Shown here one piece after another: positions 48,207-60,803 of a stretch of 64,000 nucleotides of DNA (within the stretch, counting starts at the first letter, position 1; each line of letters opens with the position of its first letter). Below the pieces are notes generated by a model that did no database searches, had not been told where the DNA came from, and was given only the letters and a program-made list of their open reading frames with translations. The DNA is from Dryas octopetala. Lineage: Eukaryota > Streptophyta > Magnoliopsida > Rosales > Rosaceae. The DNA lies in NCBI GenBank assembly GCA_963921425.1, contig OY992832.1:14011249-14075248 (forward strand), given 5' to 3'. The position numbers were made by a program, and so were the translations under genes.

Positions 48207-49758
48207 GTTTAACTTAATTAAGAACATAATATTACAATTAATGACTTGTTTATTTTGACATACCAGTAACTTAGATTAATGTAGTGATGTCTGTACTTCA
48301 TATAAACCTGAACTCTCTGATATCAAACAGTAGTGAATGCTTTTGTATATATTGAAATTGAATAGAAAAAATGGATGAACAAGTAGAGAGGATGTAGCTC
48401 AGATAGTCAGATGCTTTATTATTTATTCTTTTTCCAGTTTTATTCCAAACGACTATAGGTTTGTTGTCGCTTCGATGAGCACGAGACTGTGGACGACATC
48501 AAAGTCGTCTGTAGTTTTTATACGGACGACGATAAGATGAACGCATTCTTGCCCTTTTGGGCTTTTGCTTGTTTTGGGCTCTAAATTAATTTAACTACTA
48601 AACAAGCTCAAGCTAATTACTAAATCCGTACAATCCAGCATGTACTTGGATTGGACTTCCAATTCTACTTTTTTTTTTTTGGGTCAAGATTTCCAATCCA
48701 GCATGTACACTCTGTAATATTATATAATTGATCGGTCGAAGCATTTTTTGGTTCAACTAATTTTGAATACTATATAGGGCTGTGGTTCAACTAATTTCAA
48801 CTATACAAATAAATTAGGTTGGGTCTACAACCAGTGCAATATCATTTTTAGAAGTTAAGCTTATATATCTATATTTAATTGACTAGTACATATATATCCT
48901 ATTAAAATTCACTATATAATATTTTGTGTTTAGATATTATGTGTGTCACATATCTAGTATAGATAGAACCCACTTATAAAAGTTAAGTCATATCTCTATT
49001 AAAGTAGACTAAAAAAATTTATTTCTAGTATTAAAAAAATGTGGTGCGCAAATAATTTTAATATTTGTATTATGCAAGTACTTTATTTATCAACTTCTGC
49101 TGGCCATGCACTTCAAGTAATCCAAAAATATGTGACACCACACAACTCACAAGCTTGGAGACCATGTCTAGTAAACAGGTTGTATAGCTAGGTCAAACAG
49201 TCATTGGAATTTGGAATGTTGGAGTTATATAATTATTTGCTTGGATTTTAGAGTTCGACTTGGTAATCATAAAAGATTAAAAGAATAAACACTTGCCAAC
49301 AATAAGAGACATGATTAGGACTTATAAATAAAAATAGTTTCAAACTTATTCCTCAATCAGCTATGTGAAGGTCAGCTGATCATTGATCACAACAAGCACA
49401 CTGCACACCTGGTTCATTACCATCATTATGTGAATTCTTTTAATATAAAATGCTTGAGGAATTTATACATATAATCATATTTTTTCGAAAAAAAAAGAAA
49501 AAGAAAATTATGTACGTATTAGAAATAAGGTCCATTGATTTTAACTACTAAATTTCAATAATTTTTTAGTTTAGGTACCAAAATTAAATAGCATTTTAGA
49601 TTAGCTACTAGTTGAAAAGTCAAACAAAATAATAAAGTAAAAGATATTATAATTTACAAATATTACATCACATGCCACTATAATAAAAAAATAAAAATAA
49701 TATTACATCACAAATATTACATTAATTTATACTATATTGTATTTAAAAAAGAAATCAA

Positions 49759-50005
49759 TTCAGTCACAACTTAACTGTGATTGTCTTGGTAAATTGAAAG
49801 AGACAACTCACACCACTATACTATATATTATTTTGAGTAAAAATATTGTTTTGACCTCTATTTATACTATATTATAGTATAATTTCTCTAAAAAAATTCA
49901 ATTAAGTCACAACTTAATTGTGACTGTCTCACAACTTAGATGTGACTGTCGTTCAGTCACAACTAAATTTGAAGTTGTGAGTGTCGTACAGTCACAACTA
50001 AATGT
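49759..50005. repeat. Cluster of AGTCACAACT repeats in both orientations
   Basis: AGTCACAACT or its close variants occur near 49761, 49906, 49954 and 49991. The complementary AGTTGTGACT-like forms (TTGTGACTGT, ATGTGACTGT) occur near 49918 and 49939. The result is a chain of short, overlapping palindromic units in AT-rich DNA. It may be the core of a non-autonomous transposon, but I could not fix outer ends. Confidence 0.6.
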
Positions 50006-51748
50006 AAAATTGAGACTACATTAGCAAATTTTCAAAATAATATAAAAGCCTCAAGGGCAATTTTGTCAAAACCTTATAAATTTTAACTAACATCCATTAT
50101 ATGTGGGGCAAAAGACAAAAATGTCAAATGGAAAAGGCTCAAATCAAAGGGCCAATATGTTTGTGACCCAATTTAAAAAACTAGATTTAAATTTAGTAGT
50201 TTAATTGAAATATTATATGGTTTTCATGTTATACCAAAAAATTATTAGAATTTGGTATTTAATCCTAATTTTCTATTAGAAATATACTTGTCAAACAGTT
50301 TGTGGACATAATAATACATTTGTATTGTTAGACTATATATGAATTTGTATCATTGATTATATTGACTATTGTTTACATGTACGGTCCTATATCACAGATA
50401 ATACAACTCTATTCCTTAATAAATAATTTAATTAGATATATATTGTTAACATTATCCCTTAATACATAATTTAGTTAGATATCTTTTGTTTAGCTAATAG
50501 AGGCAAATGCACATGGAAATTTCTACATCAATTATAATGGCATTTTATATCTTAATTTGTTATAATGTTTGGCGACCGACATTGTTTTTAGTAGCTTGTT
50601 GCTCCGTAGTCAATTTTTCAACCTGAATTATACCAAACCATATTAGGAGTTATATTTTATTATACCTAACACTATATATCTCTTGTGCCACAATGCCTAG
50701 TAAAACAAAAAGAATAAGGGCACTTGTGGTTTAAATATAATTTGTGTTGAATCATATATATTCAAGCACAACATTGCTTGTATAAGCACCTATTAATTTG
50801 GCTAAAAGCAAATATTGTGATAACATATTACTAGATTTAATTACATGTGAATATTGACCACATAGGCATTAATTTGTTTGTCATATTAAAAAAAGAGGAG
50901 CGTACAATAGGTGCAAATCGGTTGGATTGGGAGGCCAACATGAACTCAAACCAATACAATTCAATTCCAAAACAATGTGCTTGTTTTGGTTGTCTTTATC
51001 TTTATTTTATTTTTTTAAGACATTTTATCAAGTAGCTTGCTTTCACTCTTAAGAAAATTAAATAAACAATAAGCTATTGAAGCAATTTAATCTGTAGAAA
51101 GAGTGTTGAGTGGGTTAACTGCCTTAACTCATTCTCAGGATCAGCCATGAGTTATAAACTCAAGTTTCAATTTGGGTTGAGAATTTAATTAGCACTAAAT
51201 TCACGGGAGTTGAACTTTAATTTCCAAAATTAACCGACTTTGATTAGATTGATAATTTGTCAATTTAAGCTCAACCGATGCTCCGATTGCTCCCTCTAAT
51301 ATGTCCGTACAAATCAAATATCGTGTTGAATTGAATCCATTGAAATTAATCTACATACTCTTAATGTAAATGAATACTTTTATTTTTGGAAAATCCTACT
51401 AAACGACCAAACTAATTATCTTTTTTCTTTTTTAATTTTTATTTTAAACAATATATTTTAGTATATGTACTAACCTGCATTAAGATAGGGCCGGCCATGT
51501 GAATAAACTATATATCAAATCTGTAAAAAGGCAAGCTATGAACATCAAAATAGACAGAAAGAATTGAAGTGGTACTCTTTATTCCATTCATTTGGTAAAG
51601 AATGAAAGGTCCTTATCTACATTTAAGTAGCAGGAAAAGTGATAATGATAGCACATATGTCACCTTGAAATAATATTTAATTCAATGCATAAACATTAGC
51701 ATTACACGTTTGGCATATATCTTTAGAAATAGGGGGGTCTAGTACAAT

Positions 51749-52477
51749 CAGGGACGGACGCACGGCCAAGCTTGGGGGGTCGGGCGACCCCCCGAACGGC
51801 GGAGCACGAAGGCTTGGACCTCTGGACGGCGACACCAGCGACCCCCCGACGTGAAGAAGGCGACCCCCCGACGTGAAGAAGGCGACCCCCCGACGTGAAG
51901 AAGGCGACCCCCCGACCCCGACGACGGCCCGACGTGATCACGTGAAGAAGGCGACCTCCAGGGCTCCGCTGCTCCAGCCTCCAGCCTTCCAGGTGATGAA
52001 ACGCCATGAAAGCTCCGCTGCTCCACTGAGAAATTGAAAATTGAAAAACAGAGAGAGAGGAGAAGAGGAGCTGCGTGGGGGCGTGGGCTGCGTGGCCAAA
52101 AAAAAAAAAAAAAGACTGAATAAGGGGCTGGGCTACTGGGCTAGTGGGCTGGGCTAGTGGGCTGTGTAATTTTTTTTTAACTTCCTACTCAAAACGACGT
52201 CGTTTTGAGCTAGGAATTAAAACAAAACAGAATGGCTTTTGCTCCCAGCCACTTCCGCTCTTCGTCAATATCAAATAATCAATCCTATTCATTAACAGCA
52301 AACCCAGTCGCCACACAGCCACACACAGAGGTCAGAGCCGAAGTGCCCAACCCAGCCAGCCGTGACGCCGTCGCCCCTGCTGCAGTGCCCGGTCCCTAAA
52401 AATTTTGCCGCCGCTTCGCGGCGCCAGGCTCTACCTGGGTTTGACCCCCCAGGTTGGGGATCCTGCATCCGTCCCTG
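51749..52477. mobile_element. GC-rich non-autonomous hAT element, perfect 8-bp duplication
   Basis: A 729-bp element starts CAGGGACGGACGCACGG and ends with the complement of CAGGGACGGATGCAGGATCC. It is flanked by identical AGTACAAT at 51741-51748 and 52478-52485. CAGGGACGGA ends and an 8-base duplication identify the hAT superfamily. The left half contains three tandem copies of a 22-base unit (core GACCCCCCGACGTGAAG, 51839-51904). At 52188-52209 is a perfect 22-base palindrome around AAAACGACGTCGTTTT. No transposase is present. The perfect duplication suggests a fairly recent insertion. Confidence 0.92.
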
Positions 52478-54139
52478 AGTACAATTCATTCATTAGCAGA
52501 ACATGGCTAAAGAAGAAGCTTCCTAAAAAGGATTAGAGTTAGATCAGAATTAAAGTGACAACAAAGGATGCAGCTGAGCACCAAGAAGTGAAAGGAAAAT
52601 ACCAACAACTACACTTTGCACACACCATGCATGATAGGAACTTCATTCCATCCTTTTGTTTGTTACCTCACCAAAGATGGTAGAAAATAGAAAAAGTTTA
52701 CCAGGAAAATATATAAGGGAGAAAATGTAAACATATATACTTGACCTCCATTTGAAGCAAGAGAAAATGGTTTTTTAATTCTGAGGACCATGTGGGAAAG
52801 TTTGGTTGCTTCAGCTGCAGCAAAAGAGAGTGAGCTAGCATTGCTATAAGAAATTAGTTTGCACCAAATGTTTCTAATTAAGAATGTGTGATCATTGCTA
52901 GAATTTCATCACCTACCTTTAATTATTAACCAATTTTCTATCTTTTTGATGAGGCAAAATATGCATCATCTAATTATTATGTATGCATAGCTCAAATTCC
53001 AACTTCTGGTATACGAATCTTATGTATTTCCAGTGATTTAGGGTTGTGAATCACTCAATCACACCAATGCTCATAGAAAGATAGTTTAATTTTAAATTCT
53101 GGGATAACTAATTAAGTTCCAACTTTTGCTTGAAATAGAGTATAACCAATAAGACATGGAAGAATACATGTGATGTATTTATTGCCAATGATTATTGAGC
53201 CCCCAAAACCAACTCCGATCCCTTATGTTTATTGTTTGGTCCAGATGTGATGCATGTAGAGAATTTGGGTCCATGCCTTCCGAAACTCCAAAGATGGTGA
53301 GATAGCATTCTCAAAACAAAAGCAACCATTAAACCAATTAATGCAGAAGCTGACACAGCATTTTCTAATTAAATACTTTTTTTTTTTCTGAATAAAAATA
53401 GAGTTCAAAAAGTAGAAAAACAAAATAAACAAAAGCCACTAAATTTTAGGATAAATCTTCGTTTGTTACATTGAAATGAATGAATGCACTCTTAACTTAT
53501 CATAAATCAAACTTATTAAACACATAAATTCGTTGCAACTCATTTAGTGGTTAAATTGAAAAGTCACAACTATGTTTTTTTTTTTTTTTTTGTGGCCAAG
53601 AAGTCACAACTATGTTTTACATATCTAAACACTTCTCTTATACTCAACCCTACTCATACTACACATGACTACTTGCCTTTTTTTCTTGCCTCAATGATTA
53701 ATTTCTCGAGTCCACAATGTGATGATGTGCATGGGTTGAAAGTTAGGGTAAGTTTAGTGTCCTAGTTTGTAAGCAAACTAGGTCTTTAGCATTTCTCATG
53801 TGTGAGTGTGAATAAGTAGAAGAGTGAAAAGTATCTCATGGCGTTTCGTATTTTATAAAAAATTGTTTTCAAAAAATTTCTTCCTTATTCCATAATGTCA
53901 TAGATGAAACAATAAGACACTTGTAAGTTTATAATGATTTATTTTAATAAGGCGCTTATAAATTTTACTCGTACTTTTTTAAAGAGTTTAATAATTTTGA
54001 TAATTTTGATCTTTTGGATTGAATTACCCTTCATATTAATATATAACCTAATCAGCTCTACTCTACCTTCTTCACCTTGAGCTCTCATATGCATAATAGA
54101 CTCCACGAACTTGACCATCTCCTGTACTAATTCGACTAG

Positions 54140-54459
54140 GAGTGGGCGTGGGTCGGGTCGGACCCATATCGGCCAAACAACCGACCCGATCCAACTAACT
54201 GACTTGACCATTTTTCACAACCAACATCTGACCCAATCATTGTGAGTAGGTTGCCGATAAGGTCGATATAGGTGGGTCGGTTGAAATTATTAGACCAACA
54301 TTTGATCAATTTTAAAACCAACATCCAAATCAACTTTGATGAGTCGATTGGTATTATCAGCCCAACTTAGTGGGTCAGTTGCTAGTAAAATTATTGGCTG
54401 GCCGATAATGGGTCGGTTGGCTGGTAATGGCCGGTAAAACCGACCCACGCCCACCACTG
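54140..54459. mobile_element. Short hAT-type element, perfect 8-bp duplication
   Basis: A 320-bp element is flanked by identical TTCGACTA at 54132-54139 and 54460-54467. The left end GGAGTGGGCGTGGGTCGG pairs with the complement of the right end, CAGTGGTGGGCGTGGGTCGG. Repeats of GGGTCGG and CCGACCC and of GGCCGAT words fill the subterminal regions. There is no coding content. Eight-base duplications and GTGGGCGTGG ends are typical of a common dicot hAT-like MITE family. Confidence 0.82.
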
Positions 54460-54687
54460 TTCGACTAATAATTCAGTCATTTTTTAGCTGATAAGGGTAG
54501 TTTAGACATTGTGTTGTTCAAGGCAACCCTTGTTTGCGATACTACCGCCTGATCCCATTTCAAAAACATTCAAATGCGAACGGCAGTGAAATCTTAACCT
54601 TACCCAACCCAACAACCGATGAACCCAGTAGCCCTTGAAATAACCAAATAAAATAATTTAAAAAAACCAAAAATAAAAGTAAAAATT

Positions 54688-54960
54688 TTAAAACCAACTA
54701 TTTTTTCGATTTAATAATTTAAAATTTGAATCCTCTTTCTTAAAGAAGAATATCAAATATTGTTGTCTCTGAGTTCCTTGTTTGTGGATCATCCATCTTC
54801 CTGCTCGTTGAAGCATTGAAGCAACGGCTGGGATTACACTGCTAAGCTTTGAATGCAATTCATGGTCCCACACAACACTTTCTGAACTCTCTTCTCTCTC
54901 TTCCTCCGATTCTTCTTCTACTTCTTCAAATGGTTTCCAAGAGACAGGGTTAGTCTTCAT
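54688..54960 (-). CDS. Acidic open frame opposite the kinesin promoter (doubtful)
   Basis: A 90-codon open frame reads away from the kinesin gene. Its first ~65 residues look protein-like: an acidic run (EEVEEESEEEREESSES), then LSSVIPAVASMLQRAGRWM. The end is AT-rich and looks like intron read-through, so a spliced gene could continue left of 54770. No known family was recognised. If real it would share a bidirectional promoter with the kinesin, with start codons about 350 bases apart. Confidence 0.3.
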   Translation of the reverse strand: MKTNPVSWKPFEEVEEESEEEREESSESVVWDHELHSKLSSVIPAVASMLQRAGRWMIHKQGTQRQQYLIFFFKKEDSNFKLLNRKNSWF

Positions 54961-55313
54961 TTCTTATGAAAAACTACTGCTGCAGCGAAAACTACAACCC
55001 CATCTAATACAGCATTTCCCAGCCTTTGGTTTTAGTCCCCCATCAACTTGTTTTTCATGGGTTGTTTTTTCTTTTCGCATTTGGGTACTAGAATGTGTGC
55101 TTGATTTGTTTTCTTGGTGATTTCTTTTGTGGGTTTTTGGAGAAATAGAGCTCGGGCACCAAAATATAACATTTTCAAGACGGGTTTCTTGAGTTGGGTT
55201 ATTGGGTTATAGAAGGTGTTCTTGAGAGATTGTTCCTTTTTGGTGTGTTTTTAGGAAAACTAGTGCTGGTGATGAAGTGGGTGTGAAAAAGTGGCAACTT
55301 TTTGTGTGGAAAA

Positions 55314-58300
55314 ATGATGGGTACGGCGAGTAATGGGAGATTCCGGCAAGCGTTTTCAGTGGTAAATGGGGGACATGACTTGGGTCCAAATAGTGCTCCG
55401 GGGAGTAATGCGGGTTCGGAGAACGGTGGCATGGAGTTTACCAGAGAGGATGTTGAAGCATTGTTGAATGAGAAACCCAAAAGGAAGGACAGATTCAATC
55501 TCAAGGTCAGTGAGTTTTTATTTTTGAATAATTGGTATTTACGTTTTGTTTAGATTAGTTTAGCTGAAATGGGTTTTGCGTAATTTTCTATTTCATCAAA
55601 GTTAATTGTAATTGATTTTCTAGGAAAAATGTGACATTTTGACGGATTATATTAAAAGGCTGAAACTTTGCATAAGATGGTTCCAAGAGCTCGAGGGAAG
55701 TTACTTATTTGAGTACGAGAAGTTACAGAATAGTTTGGAAGTGTCCGAGCTGCAACGCAGTGAATTGGGTATGAGTAATAATATCTTTTGTGTGTTTGAA
55801 TTCTCAATGAAGTTGTTTAAAGAAGTAATTATATATGTTTGATTATAGAGGTCTTACTGAAAAACAAGGAAGAAGAATTGAATTCAATTATTGCGGAGCT
55901 CAGAAAAAACTATGCTTCTTTACAAGAGAAGTTTGCCAAAGAGGAATTGGATAAGATGGTAAGTGGGGTGGGTTGGATATCCATTGTGGCTGAGTTTAGT
56001 TGATTGTTGTAGACTATTTAAATTCTTTAATATGACAATCAGGCTGCAATGGAATCTCTCACTAGAGAAAGAGAGGCTAGACTTGAAATTGAGCGATCGC
56101 AAAATTCCCTCTCGGATGAGCTTGGGAGAGTTCAAAGAGAGCTCTCAAGTGCTAATCAGAAGGTAAAGTTGAATATGCATTCTTTTTCTGCCTTTTTTTC
56201 CTCCATTATTGATAAGTATAGAATATCCTTAGAAATGTTTTAATTTGATTTCTTTTTTGGGGGAACTATGCAGATAACTTCACTTAATGATATGTACAAA
56301 CGATTGCAAGATTATATTGCAAGCTTGCAACAATACAATAGTAAACTGCACATGGACCTCTCTACAGTTGAGGAAGACCTTAAGCGTATAGAGAAGGAAA
56401 AGGCTAGTATGGTAGAGAACCTAAGCATGTTAAGGGGTCAACTTTCAGTATCCAGAGTGAGTTTCTTAGTGTGCGCTATTTCTAATGGCATAAGATAGTT
56501 TCCTTATGATGTGTTTATAAATGCTGACTTCTGTGTTCTCTTAAAAGGGTATGTTTTAATAGTTCTCATTATACTTCTATATTCCTAGGGCGTTGTTAAG
56601 AGTAAGTTGTATGATTCACAATATGATCAAATATTCTTGGAAAAGTTACTACCATATTCTGTTGGCAGATTTTTGAAATATCACTGAGTGATATATTTGG
56701 TAGGCTGACAGCAGGAAGCTTGAAAACTATTACTAGACTTGTAGATTTCTTATATTTGTATAAGGACAACATTTTATTCAAGATGAATTTGATTTAAATC
56801 AATCTTTCTAAATGGTTGAGAGAAGCTTGTATTGTTGTCAAAGGTGCTAATTGGTTGCACTTGAAACTGAAGACTTGATATCTTCTTATCCAAAAAAAAA
56901 AAAAAAAGATCTGATATCATGTCCCCTTTAGATTGCATCCTGCCTTCATGAGGGATTGTGTTATGAATGGGAGAGGGATATCTCCCTTTATGTTGCAGAT
57001 ATGCCATAATGAACCTTTCAGGGATCAATAAAGGAAAGTTATTTTGTGGTCCTTAGGATCTTGATATCATAATTACTGGCTATATTGTTTAGAAATTTTT
57101 ACATAAAAAGATTTTTAGAAAATGGTCTTGTTATATATATATAAAAGAATAGTTCTTATTGTTTATAGTCATGAGGGTTTTTCAGATGCGTATAAGAAAT
57201 GGGTCAAATAATATGTAATTTAAAGTTGAGTTTCTCCCTGTGTTCTCTTTTAGTATTTCCTTTAGAAAATGAACTGTTACAAACTTGTATCCAATGGATG
57301 ACATGCAGCAATCTCAAGATGATGCTATGAAGCAGAGGGATGCTTTGGTCAATGAAGTTGCAGGCCTTAGGATGGAGTTGCAGCAAGTGAGAGATGATCG
57401 TGATAGACATCAACTCAAAGTGCAGACTCTGACAGCTGAATATACAAAGTATAAAGAGTCCACCGAAAACGCTTGTTCTGAGTTGGATAACCTTACATCA
57501 AAAAATGAGGAACTGGAGGTTGCTTATAAAATTCTTTTCTTTTTCTTCTGTAGTTTTTGTTTCTAATAACTTTTGATATCTTTTGTTTTTTCGATGAGAG
57601 CTTTTGTTCTCATTTATTAATATATTATGATGCTGGGTAATTTTCAGGCAAGATGTCTGTCGCAAAGTAACCAGATAAGTACATTGAAGGACCAACTGTC
57701 GACTGCAGAGAAGAAACTGCAGGTGATAATATCTGGCTGTTTTGTGTTGCATGAACTATGTGCAACATTTGGGTTATGTACATTTGTGGTTTTGGATTGC
57801 AATGGTTGAACCACTTTCTGATCATGTTGGTAAATTTGTTAAGTAAAATTAAGTTCTGTTTTTAGATGTCCGACTTATCCAAACTGGAAACAAGAACAGA
57901 GTATGAAGGGCAAAAGAAACTTATAAGTGAGTTACAAACTCGCCTGGCAGATGCAGAGTTTAAACTTATTGAAGGAGAGATGCTGCGTAAAAAGTTGCAC
58001 AATACCATCTTGGTAACTCCTTTTCCATTGATTTTATCAGCTACATTTTTTTTTTTAACAGTTTACCCCTTACTAAATTCTCTCATGCTATAGGAACTAA
58101 AAGGGAACATCCGCGTATTCTGTAGAGTACGACCTTTGTTGGCTGATGATGGTTCTAGCACAGAAGGGAAGGTTATCTCTTATCCAACATCAATGGATGC
58201 TCTTGGACGTGGCATTGATGTAGTGCAAAGTGGTACATTACTTGGAAGACAATAGTAGAAAATAAGTCTTTCTCTTGCATGCTGTCCTATTCTTTGTGTT

Positions 58301-59075
58301 ATTCAAACTCACATAATGTTTGTATTTGTCATCAGGGCAAAAACATTCTTTCACATTTGACAAAGTTTTTGCGCCTGATGTACCTCAAGAAGATGTTTTT
58401 GAAGACATTTCACAGCTTGTACAAAGTGCTCTTGATGGTTATAAGGTGATTAAAAGCTCATTCTCTTGTTAAAGTTACTATTTGCATTCATGCCAAGCAG
58501 TGCCTTTAATATGTCTAATTAAATTTATTTTTCCTTTCAAAGTTGTCTTGTTAGTTTTGGTGGAAAGCCTAGTTCATAATACCCTTTAACCTCTATTTGC
58601 GTTTTCTACTATATGCTTTGTATGTCATCTGCAGAATTTTAATCAGATAAATATGTGAAGGTGCTCAGAATTCATATCTTTCTTGTACTTTGTTATAATG
58701 ATTAGCACTTTTCTTTGTTATTGAGTTGATAACTTGATATATGCATGCGTATAAGTATGCATGTATATATGTCTGTTGTATTTGGTTAGGAATTTGGTAA
58801 GTTACATATTTTTTTGTATTCACTTTACTATGTTAGTCTTATACCCCTGGATATCACTGTCATTATACACATGTAACCAGGTGATGGTGGCTTCTTGTTT
58901 CAGGTTTGCATTTTTGCATATGGTCAAACAGGATCAGGCAAAACCTACACCATGATGGGTAACCCTGGAGATCCAGAGCAAAAAGGGTTGATACCCCGTT
59001 CGTTAGAACAAATTTTTAAAACCAGACAATCTCTTCGACCACAAGGTTGGAAATACGAAATGCAAGTGAGTGGAA

Positions 59076-59116
<41 letters not shown>

Positions 59117-60048
59117 TGGGCATCGTGTGTATTCTCCTATATGAATGAAAGTATGAATGATGTTTTCTCCTATATGTATTCTCTTATATCTAAATTTCTT
59201 TTTTTTTTTTCACAAATATATGTAGGTATCAATGTTGGAAATATACAATGAAACTATTCGTGATTTGTTATCAACAAATCGATCATCTTCAGACATGTTA
59301 CGAACAGAAAATGGTACTGCTGGAAAGCTTTATACAATCAAACATGATGCAAATGGAAACACTCATGTCTCTGATCTTACCATTGTGGATGTGCGTAGTG
59401 CTAAGGAGGTCTCATTTCTCTTAGACCGGGCTGCACATAGCAGGTTGCCAAATCTAAATCCTAATTGTTATTCCCCCTAATCACGCTTTGTTCTCTTTTT
59501 TTCTAGTTTTTTGTTAGAATTGGGTCGTCCATAAGACTTTAACAGATTACTATTCCTCCCATGCTTGTTATGTCTTATATTACTACCCCTTTTTTTTTTT
59601 TTTTTTGTGTGTGTGAATGATGGTATATCCTTTTGAACTTTCCCTAATGGTGCTAATGATTAAGGATTATAATTCTAACACAATGAAAGTGAAATTGTTG
59701 ATTTATTTAAAGGAAGAAGATTGGTATTGAAAGAAAGGTGCTTAATTGATCTACATAGATTACAAATGATGTTTTTAATTTTCTGTCAAGGTTTATTTTG
59801 ACTCATGTTTTCCTTATTGTCTATCTTGTACTTGATTCCTTTCAGATCTGTAGGCAAGACTCAAATGAATGAGCAATCATCAAGAAGCCATTTTGTTTTC
59901 ACCCTACGCATATCTGGTGTAAATGAGGTAGAAACACCCCTTCTCTCTATAAATACTCTACTGTATTCATACAGAAATGTTTTTATTTTTTATTTTTGCA
60001 TTATTGTGCTTATTTTCTTAATTTACCTTTTCATCTTAGAGCACTGAA

Positions 60049-60083
<35 letters not shown>

Positions 60084-60803
60084 TGCTGGGAGTGAACGCC
60101 TTTCTAAGAGTGGGTCAACTGGGGACCGACTGAAAGAAACTCAAGTAATTTATGAAAACCTTCATCTTATCTCGTTTGTTTATATGTTTCTCATCTCTCT
60201 CTCTCTCTCTTGGTAATCATATGCTTTTGTTTTTAAATTGTGACTCAGGCCATCAATAAAAGTCTGTCATCTTTAAGTGACGTTATATTTGCCTTGGCAA
60301 AGAAGGAGGACCACGTACCATTTAGGAACTCAAAGCTTACATATCTTCTTCAGGTTGTTGTTTACTTGTTTGAGTGATATATAAAAATGCTTCTAAGTAT
60401 AGTTTTGGAACATTTCATCCATCCCATATCTTCTTCTAAAAAGGCTTGGAATGTCCACTCATAAGAAGTTTCTATAGTTAATCACACTTAAATGGTGAAA
60501 AACATTTAAAGCTTTTAGCTTATTGTGGTTGCCTTTTAACTACATTATCTGGTGGTTGTTTTTGTTTTTTTGTTTTGAGATTATTTATGAAATACTAAAT
60601 CCTTCAAATTTTATTTTGACCAGCCATGTCTAGGAGGAGACTCCAAGACGTTGATGGTCGTAAACATTTCTCCTGATCCCTCCTCAGCGGGTGAATCACT
60701 CTGCTCACTTCGGTTTGCTGCCCGGGTAAATGCTTGTGATATTGGGGTTCCACGGCGTCAAACCAACATGCGGCCTTCAGATTCACGCTTGAGCTATGGT
60801 TGA
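55314..60803 (+). CDS. ATK3: Kinesin-14, C-terminal motor (ATK/KATC type)
   Basis: Sixteen exons (55314-55505, 55624-55768, 55849-55958, 56043-56162, 56274-56456, 57309-57518, 57648-57722, 57866-58012, 58094-58232, 58336-58445, 58904-59065, 59226-59443, 59846-59927, 60040-60144, 60249-60353, 60624-60803) join in frame to 760 residues; Arabidopsis ATK3 is about 754. Residues 1-70 are a basic, Gly/Ser-rich tail. About 70-390 is coiled coil. The motor starts near 397 with [10 protein letters not shown]. The neck-before-motor order marks kinesin-14, a minus-end-directed motor of the spindle and phragmoplast. ATP-site motifs are intact: P-loop GQTGSGKT (484-491), switch I SSRSH (615-619) and switch II DLAGSE (645-650). 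The protein ends soon after the motor. Of two adjacent ATGs the first was taken. ATK1 is an alternative, and gene order favours ATK3. Confidence 0.96.
59077..59117 (+). repeat. Compound (CT)n(CA)n microsatellite in kinesin intron 11
   Basis: About 11 CT units followed by about 9 CA units, starting 12 bases after the exon 11 donor at 59066. Closeness to the donor means length variation could in principle affect splicing, but this is not shown by sequence. Confidence 0.9.

Larger units (their letters stand above)
48207..55313. other. Intergenic between HSP20 and kinesin genes
   Basis: The longest gap in the window, 7.1 kb. It holds a cluster of AGTCACAACT repeats (49759-50005), a GC-rich hAT element (51749-52477), a short hAT-type element (54140-54459), and AT-rich filler. 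A minus-strand open frame at 54688-54960 is listed separately. The last ~300 bases are the kinesin promoter and leader. Confidence 0.55.

Noticed and set aside
48389-48412. tRNA-Ala-like A-box start (GATGTAGCTCAGAT)
   Set aside because: Only the first ~25 bases resemble a tRNA. No anticodon arm, no B box (GGTTCGAATCC) and no acceptor pairing follow, so it is neither a tRNA gene nor a convincing SINE head.
51723-52026. Repetitive Gly/Arg-rich frames on the minus strand
   Set aside because: They are produced by the tandem GC-rich array inside the hAT element and have no domain or conservation evidence.
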